Shown here one piece after another: positions 9,886-22,231 of a stretch of DNA of 64,000 nucleotides. Each line of letters starts with the position of its first letter. Within the stretch, counting starts at the first letter, position 1. Made by a program: the position numbers and the translations under genes. Source of the DNA: Ephydatia muelleri (lineage: Eukaryota; Porifera; Demospongiae; Spongillida; Spongillidae); contig JABACO010000008.1 of the NCBI GenBank assembly GCA_013339895.1, positions 1,672,796 to 1,736,795 of the forward strand, read 5' to 3'. The notes beneath the pieces were generated by a model. It saw nothing but the letters and a program-made list of their open reading frames with translations. It did no database searches and was not told where the DNA came from.

Positions 9886-12109
9886 TAACCTACTATGAGA
9901 CTACACAGCTATATAGAGACATAAAATTGCATGTAGGCATATACATGCTTTGATTAAGATAACATAAGGACACCCTTGGAAATGATGGATGCCATAACAA
10001 CATGGCATACTTGAGGATGAAGCTGATACACTTTGAGTTGTCAAAACAATTGAGATGCTTCTGTTTCCCTCTTCCCCAGGCAATCCATTCTGGGCCACCA
10101 TCGTCATCCTGTACTCAGTGGCTGGGAGCAAGTTGGTCACAGTCACTGATGTGGTGTAGACAGTGCCCCATGTCATCCTTGAGGATGACATGGGGCACTG
10201 TCCTGAGGAGGTGACCAACTCAACACCATAGCTGTGGCACTAATTGTACCCATGGTTAGATTTTGTGGGGCTGAAGGTGGTCCTGGGTGGGGCATGATAT
10301 AGAATACAATCAATGCATGTCCTAATGTTAACCTTACTGACAAGCCAAGGGTTTCACAAAGCCATCCTTTCTATTTTTGTAACTAAGAATTTCGTGAGTC
10401 GTACTTAGTGGTAGCCATGCTAGAATACAATGTGTATGTAGTGATGTGTTGATAGCCATGCATGGTTGTACGCTTGTGTACTTAATGGTGATGTGTTGTA
10501 TATGCTGGGTGTGGTGATGTGCTGGTATAGTGTGATGTGTTGGTAGCCTTGCATATCATTTAAGTTGTATACGCTGCAGGTTCGAAGATTTTAGCAACAG
10601 TTCTATTTAAGTTTTGCACAGACCCTGTTAATAGGTAACAAATCACTCTAAAAAAAAAGGCATGCTGTCACATTTCATACACCGCGCAGACCTCTTCTGT
10701 CTATTAACAGATTGTACTACAAAGAAATTTATTAATCCATTCGAGTACATTCACAATGAATGACATCATAGTTTTACATACCCTACCAACACACATGCAC
10801 ACACACATATACACTACTCTCCAAGCACCCACACCTAACACTGTCACTTATTGATGCAACAAACACACTCACTCTTCCATGCCACACACTGCAGGTAAGC
10901 ACACAGCTGACCCTCACCCTGATGATATGCATGCAATGTCTTACGTGCAACGATGCAAACACTGTCTGCCCCACTACCAGCTGGTCTGTAGTATCCTTGT
11001 AGACATGGACATTGAGTAGATCCATTTACTGAACTGTTGCTGTTGGAGGGACATGGAAGACACATGCTGCTTCCCTGTGCACTCTTGTAGGTACCTGGAG
11101 GACATGCTGAAACAACACAGCACACTGAAGGCCCATACGTCTCAATGACACGTGAGCAACTTACATTGGCAGGTCTGACCAATGTTAGTGTATCCAGGAT
11201 TGCAGGAGCATACTCCAGTTGGAGCCCCCCACACACCTTGGCTACCACATGTGGTTAGAAGTGTCTGCCCACCCACCAAACCTGCTCCTGACACACATAT
11301 AAGTTGTATTATACCTCCATCAGCCAGAGTCATTGGATAGTTGATGAAGTTGACCACTTGTTGTGGACAGATGTAATAAAACACAGTCAGACGAGAGATA
11401 GACGCACAGGTACCAGTGTCTTGAGCAGCTAAGTACTTTCACCAAGTTGGATTGTCACATCTTGGGTCTCAGTTACGGTACCAGAAGGGTTCGATCCAAC
11501 TGTAACTCTACTACCAGAAAATGCTGCATAATTAGTCAGGTTGATTGAACCACTGGGTCAATGTTTCGCGTCTGATACATTTGAAGAAGGAATGACTGCT
11601 GACATGATCCACCAGTGGGGCAGCCATTCAACGAGAAATTTACTCTCACTACAACTTGACTGAGCGCCTTTCCGTTCACTGTGGTGTTGATGTGTTGGGT
11701 GACCAACCAATTGTTTTGTGTTCCAGAGGAGTAGCTGCACGAACTAATGACTTGACGACACACTTTATTTCCTGCCTGGTCCCACTGCATGGAGAAGTGA
11801 TTTGGTGAAAGGATAAAGGCATCAGGGGGATCGCCTAGCGGTACATACGTATCGCACTAATGTTAGTACACTTACGGTACGAGTATCTCTATCGACATCC
11901 AGAGTGCTCCAAGGTCATCCCAACGCAACTGTTAAATCTACATAGTCATAGGAGTCCATCAGCGTCACGATATTGCTCGGAAAGGGCGACTGTATAAACG
12001 TCTGTGAGTTCTGACAAGTACTTGAGCCATCTCCGGGGGCTTGTGCCTGTAGTGGCGCGAAGAGTGCTATTAGAATAGACGCACACAGCCACACGTTTTC
12101 CGATAGCAT
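9886..12109 (-). pseudogene. Eph-receptor-like gene copy A, truncated and decayed
   Basis: It matches copy B (44.1-50.1 kb) exon by exon. Signal-peptide exon 11876-12109 starts MLSENVWLCASILIAL. Ligand-binding-domain exon pieces cover about 11140-11830. The Cys-rich exon is about 10950-11112 (CPPGTYKSAQGSS). An FN3 remnant covers about 9990-10290. Defects are plain: a TGA replaces a Gly codon in exon 1, small indels shift the frame at the start and within the ligand-binding exon, and the middle of the FN3 exon is lost and replaced by a 20-base inverted copy. Homology stops at 9885, where a LINE fragment begins, so the second FN3, membrane and tail exons are absent. Similarity to copy B looks above 90 percent by eye. 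Some exons could still be transcribed, but a full product is very unlikely. Confidence 0.8.
10161..10202. repeat. Perfect 20-bp inverted repeat with 2-bp centre inside copy A
   Basis: ACAGTGCCCCATGTCATCCT (10161-10180) is followed after TG by its exact complement (10183-10202). Copy B has only one orientation here, followed by normal FN3 coding sequence, so the inverted copy marks a deletion with a templated inverted fill-in. Confidence 0.9.
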
Positions 12110-12162
12110 TATTCAATGTAGCCTCCTGCCGACTGATACAAGTCATCACAATATGACTCAGG

Positions 12163-12300
12163 GGCGGATACAGGAATTGAATGAGGAGGGGTGTCCGGCA
12201 TAATGAATTTTTCATGAGGGGAGGGTAAGCTCCCCCATCGGGGATTGGGGCGGAGCCCCAGGATCCAACTCTTTTCACATCATTAGCTTCCAAAAACCCA
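12163..12300. mobile_element. hAT-like terminal sequence (CAGGGGCGGAT...) beside copy A
   Basis: CAGGGGCGGATACAGGAATT begins 53 bases upstream of the copy A start codon and continues with G-rich sequence (GGGGTGTCCGG, GGGCGGAGCCCC). The CAGGG start and G-rich subterminal region are typical of hAT-type ends. It is probably one end of the hAT element whose transposase follows at 12304. Confidence 0.5.
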
Positions 12301-12303
12301 TGC

Positions 12304-13992
12304 TTAGCGCAGTTTAGATGCTTGCAACTGAAATATGGTCATAAATCGTGATTTGGTGCATGATGTACGTAGCTCAGTTGCATTTAAACTATAGGTTACA
12401 AAGTACTTCATTTCATATATGTTATTTACAATCATATTCGATGCTGCGACAATGTCTTGGTCTTTCTTCTGTACTTTAACAGCAATAGGTCTAATTAATT
12501 CTAGAGCATTCTTTGCAACCAAAAATGCCACAATGTTTTGCGTTTTGACTTCAAGGAATGCAAGGACCTTGTGCCTTTACTTTTGAATCAGAATCCCAAT
12601 CCTAATTTTGATCCAAATTTTTATCTGGATGCGCAGAAGGATTAATTATAGCTTCTAAGCAGCAGCAAATATACACATACAGTTCATAAAATGTCTCACA
12701 ACATGTATGCCGTTCCACCCAGCGAGTCCGACAAAGTCCAAGTAGCTTGCTTTCGGGGCAATCTGATTCAAAAGCATCCAGAATATGTTCAAAAAAAATC
12801 TTTGTCGCTTGGGAGAATTATTGAAAAACTTGAATGTTTCATTAATAATATCTACCATAGAAGGAACCTTGCAAGCAGAGGCTATGCTAAGGTTAAGAAC
12901 ATGGCTTCTGAAATGGGTATATAAAGCTAGTGGGCACACAAAATTTTATTCTTGCCTGCACTCCAACTCTTTCAGAAGACATAGCAGCTGCTCCATCATA
13001 AGCTTGTCCTCTGCATTTGAGTATGTCTACCTTGTGTTGGGCCAGGCTTAGCATAATAGCTTCTGCAATGTGTGCCCCTGTTGTTCTTATTAACTCCACA
13101 AAATCCAAGAACACTTCACTAAAATTCTTCCCCTCAATAAAACGAACACAAATAGATTTTATTTCTTTATTATCATACTTCCCAGTAACTTCATCAGCTA
13201 TGATTGAAAAAACACTGGTTGAAAGCTGTAATGATTTTGTTGTACGTTCTCGAATATAATCAGCAATGATCTCATTTTTGTGTTGTTTTTGATGTGCATT
13301 TAGCATTTCGTTTTCCTTGTTCAAGATGGTCCTTTAATACAGTATCAGTTTCAGCCATGAGGTGCAAAAGAGCCAAGAAAATGTCCTTTATTAACTGTTG
13401 TAGATGTGCTATCATCTCGATGACCGCGTAAAGGACCTTTTGTTTTCCACAAAATATTATTGCCTTTACTATTGATTTTAAAATACTGAATTTTTTGTCA
13501 TACAACTCTTTATTCAGACTTGAAATTTTATAAGGTAAGCTTGATTCTGGGTGTTCCAAACTTTCACATAAGGACATACTCCTTACTACCGCATCTTTAT
13601 GATATTCAAGTTGTTCATGCATAGCTAAATTACCAGACTTCCCTGTTGCTTTATTGAACTTCTTCATTGGATTGGATACCAAAACATTTTGATTTGAGAA
13701 GTTGTGGGAGGAAACAGCACACAATATTTGCAAAACCCTCCTTGTTGCAATGGGCTATATACTAGCCATTTGTGCTGGTCAAGCCAAGAATTTTAAAACG
13801 TGAGCATCTGCCTTTTTGTGGTAAGATTTGTGTGGAAAATTTGTAATCTTTGCCTGGAACAAAATTATTTTTCAAAAACTGGCCTTTTCTTGTGCTGAAA
13901 TTAAAGTGATGTGGACTGTATCGCACCACTGGCCACTTCACCAATGTCATGTGTATACGTGACAAGGATCTCAGTATCTTCATAAGCTGCAC
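12304..13992 (-). mobile_element. Broken hAT-family (ZMYM1/THAP12-like) transposase
   Basis: On the minus strand, 13992-12304 encodes pieces of one protein in several frames. 13733-13272 is the N-terminal part (SNPMKKFNKATGKSGNLAMH, IIFCGKQ). 13324-12893 is the catalytic part (FSIIADEVTGKYDNKE, GQAYDGAAAMSSERVGVQA). About 12920-12780 continues LALYTHFRSHVLNLSIASAC. 12531-12304 holds the helical insertion region. The same residues occur in the hAT at 22.2-24.4 kb. The C-terminal dimerisation motif is not seen. Frameshifts separate the pieces, so it is inactive. Confidence 0.75.
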
Positions 13993-13999
13993 TAGTTAT

Positions 14000-14765
14000 A
14001 ATTAATATCAAACATCAGTTGCTCTTAAATTATGTAAATAGATAAAGTGATGACTTAATTATACTGCAACAATAACTATATATAACCTGGTGTTCAGTTG
14101 TAATGGTTGTGTAGATACATGTACATCAAGCCGACTACAAATGATATTGTGCACATGAATGTACCTGGTGTGACAAGTATACTGATTTCAGGGTGTGCCA
14201 TCAATTGGCTGCCAGTATTATCAAAGGAGTGGTGCAATGACATCTCTGGAGCACAATCTATACAGAAAGAATTAGAGTTCTACTAACTGTATATGTGCAT
14301 AACTTGCCTAGGGAGTCACTGCAACGAGATGTGGAGCAACAGGCACTCTGGAGACAACTGTGTGATTCTGCATGATATACATGTATACTTTTAAAACTAT
14401 TGTACAGCGATCCATATGCATTAAGAAAAAATCAACACCATATCGTACCGCCAACATCCGATGTTTGATGCTGCGACGAACCTCTGAAATTCTCTGCTGC
14501 ATGTGCTGCATACCCCGAACCGGAACTGCCTTCAGCTTCTACAGGTGGTTGGTCTGCTGTAACGAATAAATTAAAATAAAATAGTCATTATTTCGATACT
14601 TCCTCCTTCACTGGCAATACGGCGAACTCTCGTGCTAAATGATTACCTGTTTGCTTCACTCGTTTTGAGAAAAACCGTTAACTTGAGTATATCGTTGCTG
14701 ACCTCTTTGTTGCTATGATAACCAGAAGTGATCAATGAGATATGGTTGCGTTAATTTATTCATGA
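14000..14765. other. No gene seen
   Basis: AT-rich sequence without a supportable exon. Short open frames around 14.3-14.57 kb have no protein-like character. Confidence 0.5.
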
Positions 14766-14769
14766 TCGG

Positions 14770-14807
14770 CTGGAAGGGGGGTGTCCGGACACCCTGGAGG
14801 CCTGGAC

Positions 14808-14838
<31 letters not shown>

Positions 14839-14840
14839 AC
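14770..14840. repeat. hAT-like subterminal motif ending in a 30-base C run
   Basis: GGAAGGGGGGTGTCCGGACA followed by CCCTGGAGGCCTGG leads into a pure C run at 14809-14838. The GTGTCCGG motif recurs at 12.20 kb and 57.66 kb, linking this to the same repeat family. Confidence 0.6.
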
Positions 14841-15006
14841 CTGTATCTGCCTTCGAATGACCATACCCCTCAAAATAGTTGTTCTCGTTCCCAGGCCTTA
14901 AGAGTCCCTCCTCATGTCGCTCAACACCCAACACAATGTACGTCTCTCTCTCCCTCCCTCCCTCACCATAAACAAGGAATGAAACAGGAAGAAACAAACA
15001 GTCCAG

Positions 15007-15250
15007 TATACATATGGAGAAATGGCCCATACATAGGCGGTCATCTTGCGTTTTTTTTCAAATTGAATTTTCAACACGTTTATAATTAACGATAAATCGG
15101 ACTGATTGTGTATCTGTGCTTTATAAAATTATACCATGAACCTTTCGTAAACTAAAATCAAGACAAAACATTTATTTCTACCGCGCAAATTTATTCATAA
15201 ACGAAGTGTCATTACGTAATACCTTGCGTCATCTTGGAATAAAGTTATAA
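15007..15250. mobile_element. Diverged end fragment of the 51/58-kb element family
   Basis: About 240 bases starting near CATATGGAGAAATGGCCCAT match, with scattered changes, the left end of the elements at 51.03 and 57.97 kb, including the AAATTTATTCATA block. After about 15250 the match is lost. It is an old truncated copy. Confidence 0.7.
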
Positions 15251-15514
15251 TTATATTATGTCGGCTTGCTAGCTAAAATATAAACGTTAATGGCTGTTAC
15301 TGTTAGATAACTCAAAGACAGTTTGAATTACAATTATACGATGCACAGATTAAATTAACTTATTGGCTTATGCGAGATGTGGAGCGCATCAATGATGCAT
15401 GCAGGGCAATAAACGGATCGAATGCCTCTTATCTATGTGAATTTAGTAACGTAGGTAGTGTTCGGCCCTATGTGCAGAACAGGCATATCTTCGATGCAGT
15501 GAAGGAGGAGATAT

Positions 15515-16162
15515 GGACTTCTCCCTATACTGTTGGCCATCCGTCTATAATAGTGGACTTCTCCCTGTACTGTAACTAGTGTTAGCCTTCTCTCGAACCG
15601 TTAATTGACCGTCTCCTTATACTGTTGGTCTTCTTCCTATATTGGTAGACTGGTGGCCTTCTCCCTGTACCTTTGGCCTTCTACCTATACTGTTCGCCTT
15701 ATCTTTATACTTGTTGCCTTCTCTCTATACTATACTGGCTTTCTCCCTATACGGTTGGCCTTCTCCCTATACTTTCCCCATAATGGTGGGCTTCTTCTAC
15801 TGTTGGCCTTCCCCTATACTGAGCTGCATGTTGGCCTTCTCCCCATACTGCATGTTGGCCTTCTCCCTATACTTTTGGCTTCCATATACTTTTGGCCTTT
15901 TCCGGCCCTATTCTGCTGGCTTTCTCCCTATACAGTTGGCTATCTCCCTATACTGTTAGCTATCTCCCTATACTGTTAGCTATCTCCCTATACTGTTGGC
16001 CTTCTTCCTATACTGTTGACCTTCTTCCTATACTGTTGGCCTTCTCCCTATACTGTTGGCCTTCTCCCTATACTGTTGGCTTTCTCTCTATACATGTACT
16101 GTTGGCTTTCTCCCTGTACTGCTGGCTAACTTTGGCCTTCTCCCAATACTTTTGGCCTTCTC

Positions 16163-16170
<8 letters not shown>
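15515..16170. repeat. Minisatellite with CTCCCTATACTGTTGGCCTT units
   Basis: About thirty imperfect units of roughly 21 bases. The most regular part is 15.93-16.09 kb and divergence increases toward the left. No gene; the long frames here only read the repeat. Confidence 0.92.
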
Positions 16171-16880
<710 letters not shown>

Positions 16881-17054
16881 GTAAATAGCCTGTATACCAT
16901 ATTCGTCACACACACAGCACACACACAGTGCACACACACACACACGTACAGTACACTTGCATTGTTATGGAAATGGAATCTTGTGCACAACACATACATA
17001 CACTCATGTACAGTACACTTATACACACACATACCATGAAAAACATTGAGCAAG

Positions 17055-17056
<2 letters not shown>

Positions 17057-17094
<38 letters not shown>
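17057..17094. repeat. CA microsatellite
   Basis: Pure CA run; the surrounding 16.9-17.5 kb has several shorter CA tracts and no gene that I can support. Confidence 0.9.
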
Positions 17095-17097
<3 letters not shown>

Positions 17098-17607
17098 CAT
17101 TACACGTAAGGTCTATTCTGCTAACATAGTTCTCTGCACATGCATTCAATTCCATTTACTGCTTTATGCGTGTATTCAATTGCTGTACCCTGTCCCTTTG
17201 CACTCATAGTGTGTCCCTCTGTAGCGTTGCATGAAATTGACAACCTTCACTCCTTGCGTGTGGAGCTCCCTTATGGCTGGTTCTCTGTACATACACACTC
17301 ACATCACCGTTCTCTGAGGTGTGAAATAAAACTGTCTTATTGGGTAAAACCCTTACTAAACTTCTGTTTGTTCGCTATGCGCAGCATTGTTCCACTTGCA
17401 TGACTTTTCTCAAAGTTTTCAGCTCACACAGAGTACATGTACTGTACATGCCCTCACAGACACACACACACTCTGTAAAAATAAATCACTAATGATGATG
17501 GCACACACACACACACTGTTGAACAGCTCATGAGGCCACTGATCCTATTCTCAATTTCTGTATCTCTCAGTGTAAGTGTTTTCTTTGTGTCCAGCCATAT
17601 GAGGCAG

Positions 17608-17723
<116 letters not shown>

Positions 17724-18257
17724 TGTGGCATAATCAAAAGAATATGAATAGTTTTATCATGGGCCCTGACCTACCACAATCTGCACTGATATACATGAAC
17801 ATTTACATTCATCGCCATAGCCCATTCTTGTAGGAACATTACCCTTCCAACAACAGTGGTACAATAACCTCTTACCAGTGTAGTACGTCCTTTTCTATCA
17901 AAAGCTTCTGGGATGTGCCCCCTCCCGCGCGAAGCACGGAAGCTTTTGAAAACATTGATTTTGCAACTGAATGCATACCAATTTGCAGACACATTTACCA
18001 GTACACTCATACCGCTTTATAACTCTTCATTGTAATTTAGTAAATATAATTGCCAATGTACATGTAAGCGCTCATGCATAACTATATTCATAATCCATTT
18101 CGGTCGACATTTAGCCCCTTCTATGAGACACCGACAATACTTCTGATCCAATGCTTAGTCATATTAATACATGCATGAAACCCATATAGGCTAGCTACAC
18201 ACTGCAATGCATGCACAAGTGTACATGTATAGTGCATGACAGAGCTAGTGTTCGATT

Positions 18258-18737
18258 TCAAGGGCGTATGATAGAGTCAAGTTCAAGCTTCCTTGGGTGC
18301 AAATGGGCATAGCGTGTGACAACTTCATCTAAGTCCACGTGCATGTCATAATGGATATGAAGGAGAGCAAGGCTGGAAAGACGGCTCATTCTCATAGAGG
18401 CTCTCGTGTAATTTTGCAGTCTTCGAAGAGCGCTAGCACTCCGCTCACACTCACAAGAAGTCACAGGCAACGTGCAGGCAACTTGCAGATTGGGGTATAG
18501 ATCACTGTCGCAATCCTTGATGGCTGCAGCTGGAGTGATTTCAGGCTCGTTAGAATCTGGCGCAACCATTTCACTACATGTAGTTTCGCACTTATCAGAG
18601 TGATCGCTACATTCGATTTCCTCTGTGGCTGTCGCTGTGGCAGAATTTGTTTCTGTGACTAAAGGATCCGACTGTTGCCCATCGCCCGTTGCCTTTCGTT
18701 TTGCAGTTGGTAAGAACACATCAAGCTTCTGGCACAA
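18258..18737 (-). mobile_element. Internally deleted hAT derivative: N-terminus joined to C-terminal dimerisation domain
   Basis: A 159-residue frame starts CQKLDVFLPTAKRK and runs through an acidic, Ser/Thr-rich linker. It ends with DLYPNLQVACTLPVTSCECE, RSASALRR and SRLSSLALLHIHYD, the hAT C-terminal dimerisation signature (normally l.iP.SsasaERsFS.l...K). The whole catalytic domain between them is missing. Sequence upstream of the start is open and basic (KKKRERERAAAL). A hAT-like end, GGCTACGGGCCTG, lies at 19051-19063. This is a deletion derivative; it could in principle still make a small protein. Confidence 0.7.
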
Positions 18738-19050
18738 GGCAGCGGCTCGTTCACGTTCTCTTTTTTTTTTGCTGGGAGCTACCCGGCATTTTCGATCGGC
18801 GCACGCGCGCGAGTATTGAGTATGAATTAAAATTACTGTGCATATTAATAATTAATTTTCATCATAACTAGAACTAAACATTAATCAAGACCATATTATT
18901 CAATGCGGGAAAGACCAGGACTGGATTGGCCTAGCCGCCCAGGAATCGCCTAATCGCCTTATAGAGTGGCCGGGACCTTTACCGTACTTCCACATAATTG
19001 GACCTTTTCCCCCTGAGGGGGGGTTCGTTCGAACCCCCCGAACCCCCCCT

Positions 19051-19063
19051 GGCTACGGGCCTG
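19051..19063. repeat. hAT-like terminal motif (complement CAGGCCCGTAGCC)
   Basis: Preceded by a G/C-rich subterminal region with GTTCGTTCGAAC and C runs. The same CAGGCCCGTAG motif occurs at 32.14, 32.38 and 34.04 kb. It probably marks one end of the hAT derivative to its left. Confidence 0.55.
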
Positions 19064-19307
19064 ACTGTTATGACATGTGTCTGGGAATGAAAGTGGTGCT
19101 ACAACCATATCGACCCATCCCACACGATCACAAGTAGCATACTATGATGTATTTGCACAAAGTTGCATGCAGCAACATATATATTTTTGCAGATTGTATA
19201 GTCCATACACCATGTAGTCATGTGTGTATTTTGTACCCCTACACAAATACCATGTGTTGTTCACTTGTATGGAGGTATTATCTTACGTCATACATATACA
19301 TGTATGT

Positions 19308-19576
19308 ACCGTAAAGTACCACGAATAAGCCCCACCCCTCCGCCCCCAACAATAAAAAATGGCTGGTGTTTAAACGTGCGCATCTCCGTAACCTCGAAAG
19401 TTTCCTCAGATGTATTCAGCATTTCAGAAACAAAAATGGTACCCGTACATGATTATGAAAAAAGATAAACAGAAGCGTTCGTGATTACAAAGATACGAAC
19501 GTTTAAACACGAGCCATTTTTTATTGTCGGGGGCGGAGGGGGGGGGGGGGGCTTATTCGTGGTACTTTACGGTACA
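19308..19576. mobile_element. MITE of about 270 bp with roughly 90-bp inverted ends
   Basis: Left end TACCGTAAAGTACCACGAAT at 19308, right end its complement at about 19557-19576. The arms continue through AATAAGCCCC, the CCCTCCGCCCCC block and AAAAAATGGCT to GTTTAAACGT. TA at both outer edges suggests a TA target site, as used by Tc1/mariner-type elements. No ORF. Confidence 0.8.
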
Positions 19577-19589
19577 TGTATGTATGTTG

Positions 19590-19698
19590 CATGCATGGGG
19601 CAAAGGTCTTGCCACACAACAAAATTCATGACATTGTGCCTTTAATTTGTTCCTTGTATAAACATCCAAATTAAGATGGAATCAGAAGAGGGCTATGT

Positions 19699-19751
<53 letters not shown>

Positions 19752-20012
19752 GTCACAGCTTATGAAGTGGGAAGCTGAAATCCCATTGCAAACATTGTTT
19801 TGTTCAGATTACACAGTGACTGACAGAAACAAAGAAATGAGTTCAATGACACCAAGTCCTATGAGCTTGGAGGTGATGGAAGCAATGGCTGCATTCTACC
19901 AACTGGCATCATGATTCGCTACTTCTTCATCCTGTCCAGTTCTTGCCATCCTTTATATGTGCAGCCTGTATGTTTTTAAATTACTAATGACATAATGTAA
20001 TCAGTAGAAGCC

Positions 20013-20043
<31 letters not shown>

Positions 20044-20522
20044 TGTGAGAGAGAGAGACAGGACGGATTGAGTAGGCAACACGCAACATCTATCAGTAAC
20101 ACTCATAGTTTCAAGACATTCAGTTGCTACAGATGTTATGTTTACAAGATGCACACCATTACAAGGGATTTACTGACCCCCTGATTTACACTTGCCAAGT
20201 AACTTGCCATTAATCGGGCTGGTCTGCACCATTTACTATAACTGCATGGCATGCCATGTAATGGTACGAAGGGAAAACTTATTTTTGCCCTATCACCTAT
20301 ATGATGTATATTCCGAAACACCACCCCCTGTTGCTTTCAACACAGATCCTTGTAACTAAATATCTATTCCTGGACCAATGGGACTGAAAATATACATGTA
20401 TGATCAGTCACATTGGTCCTTCTTCCTATGCACGGGTAAAATGCAACCAAAGGTGGGTTCAAAAGTAGTTCTGGAAGAGTTCAAACTCTGCACATACATA
20501 TATGTGATTGCCCGCAGAAACA

Positions 20523-20603
<81 letters not shown>

Positions 20604-21530
20604 TTGTAGCTTTTTCCTCCTTACTTACACACCTAGATCAGTTATAAGGGCATACACTTACACTGGTACATGCATTACGTCACAAGCACCATACGTATAC
20701 ATGCACCATACAGTAAAAGCATATACATGTGCTCGAGGCAAAATATACAGTTTTTACAATTTATTCGCAATACATAATCGATATGCCACTGCTAAACTAT
20801 ACTACAACAGCGTAATACATGATTTCTAATAAATGCTCCCTTTGTGAAGGGCACTATTATTACATCCGATTCGAACCTAACTAATCACAGAATCACACTT
20901 TCAACACATCGATATCGAGTACGTGGATGGACCACACAACTACGCTTAAAAGTTTCTCACCTCGGATCTGCAAAATATTAGCGTTGCTGTTGTGTTAATT
21001 GGAGGTGTCGCATTGTACATGTACATGTGATCACGTTTGCAACACGTTTATTCCACATGCAATGGCTGCTGGTTTGTTTCTCAGACACTCGATTCAGCTA
21101 CGTGTAGGCCTATAGGATCCGCTAACATAAAAATTTGCCATACGAAGTGTTGCCAGCGTACGTAGATATCTGAGCAGCCAGTCGAGGTATATGCAGCCTA
21201 CACTTCTAATTTCAAGACAACGATCAGTGTAGACCTCGAAGCTTTTAGTATTCCATGTAGTTAATGTTTATACGCTCATTTCCCCCTTTCTACCCCGCCC
21301 CCTGGCCCACGTCGCCCTCTGCCTCGACTCCACCCTCGCAGAATTGCCCTCGATGGGCGTGTCCAAGTTAGAGGTCTCACGTTAACTAAATATCTATGGC
21401 AACCCATAGAAACGCCATTTTAAAATGGCGCCTTATTGCTGGTTTACTATTTTTTTAAGGCGGAGATTGGGCGGAACAAGGAAAATATTCATGCGGAATG
21501 GGAGAATGGAACTAGGGTTGCCTGGGCAAA
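19590..21530. other. No gene seen; microsatellites and a G run
   Basis: Contains a CA tract (19698-19744), a 29-base G run (20014-20042) and a CA tract of about 78 bases (20523-20600). The remainder shows no exon I can support. Confidence 0.6.
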
Positions 21531-21539
21531 TTGAGCAGG

Positions 21540-21925
21540 AAATGTGCATTAACTTTGCACACGAGTATCTCCGCAACGGATAGAGTGAAAATTAACGAAC
21601 AGAACAAATCAATAGCTATAGGACCCCTCTACCTACAAACCGAATTTGAAGCGATTTGCATTGATTACTCCTGCCGAAAGTTATGACGGGTTCATACCCT
21701 GTGGGTTATCGGACGTTGCAATACGGGCACGGAGCAAGTGCATGACCCCAAAAAGTATTTTACCGTGGAGAAATGGTGTAGTATGAAGTGTTGAAAATAG
21801 GAAGACAATGGCGTGTACCGTTCGGAAGTTATAGCGATTCAAACGTGAATGATTTTTATAACTTTTATAGATATACAGTATAGCGAAGGGTCATTTTCGC
21901 GGAAACTGACCCATTTACATGTATA
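21540..21925. mobile_element. Diverged single arm of the 6-kb foldback family
   Basis: From GCACACGAGTATCTCC through AACAGAACAAATCAATAGC and GGGTTATCGGACGTTG to GGGTCATTTTCG, the order of blocks matches the right arm of the element at 5883-6676, with substitutions and small indels. The opposite arm is not found, so this is a half-element or a relative with one arm. Confidence 0.75.
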
Positions 21926-22231
21926 CTATATTTCTATTTTTAAACGGATTGAGTCTGATGTTACGTTGAGCGCCATGCTGTGTAATAAACCGCGCGCATA
22001 AGATTAATGAATTAACGTATAAGCTTTCCTATGCATGAATAATGTCATCTTCAGTTCTATACTTGCACCTCTCATGAAGTGTTGGAAACGCATGTTACAT
22101 GAAATGTGCCGGGGTGTAAGTGCATATCAAACAGATAACCCATAATTTGATATAACAGTGCATAGTACTCTTTATCAAATATCATTGGCATTGAATGTTA
22201 GAACAAACATTGAGAATTGTAGCACAGTGAG

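Noticed and set aside
14781-15089. Proline- or glycine-rich frames across C runs (also 8.8, 32.5, 34.0 and 37.6 kb)
   Set aside because: They are homopolymer translations.
20850-20950. tRNA gene on the minus strand near GGTTCGAATC
   Set aside because: The B-box-like match has no A box at the right distance and no acceptor-stem pairing.
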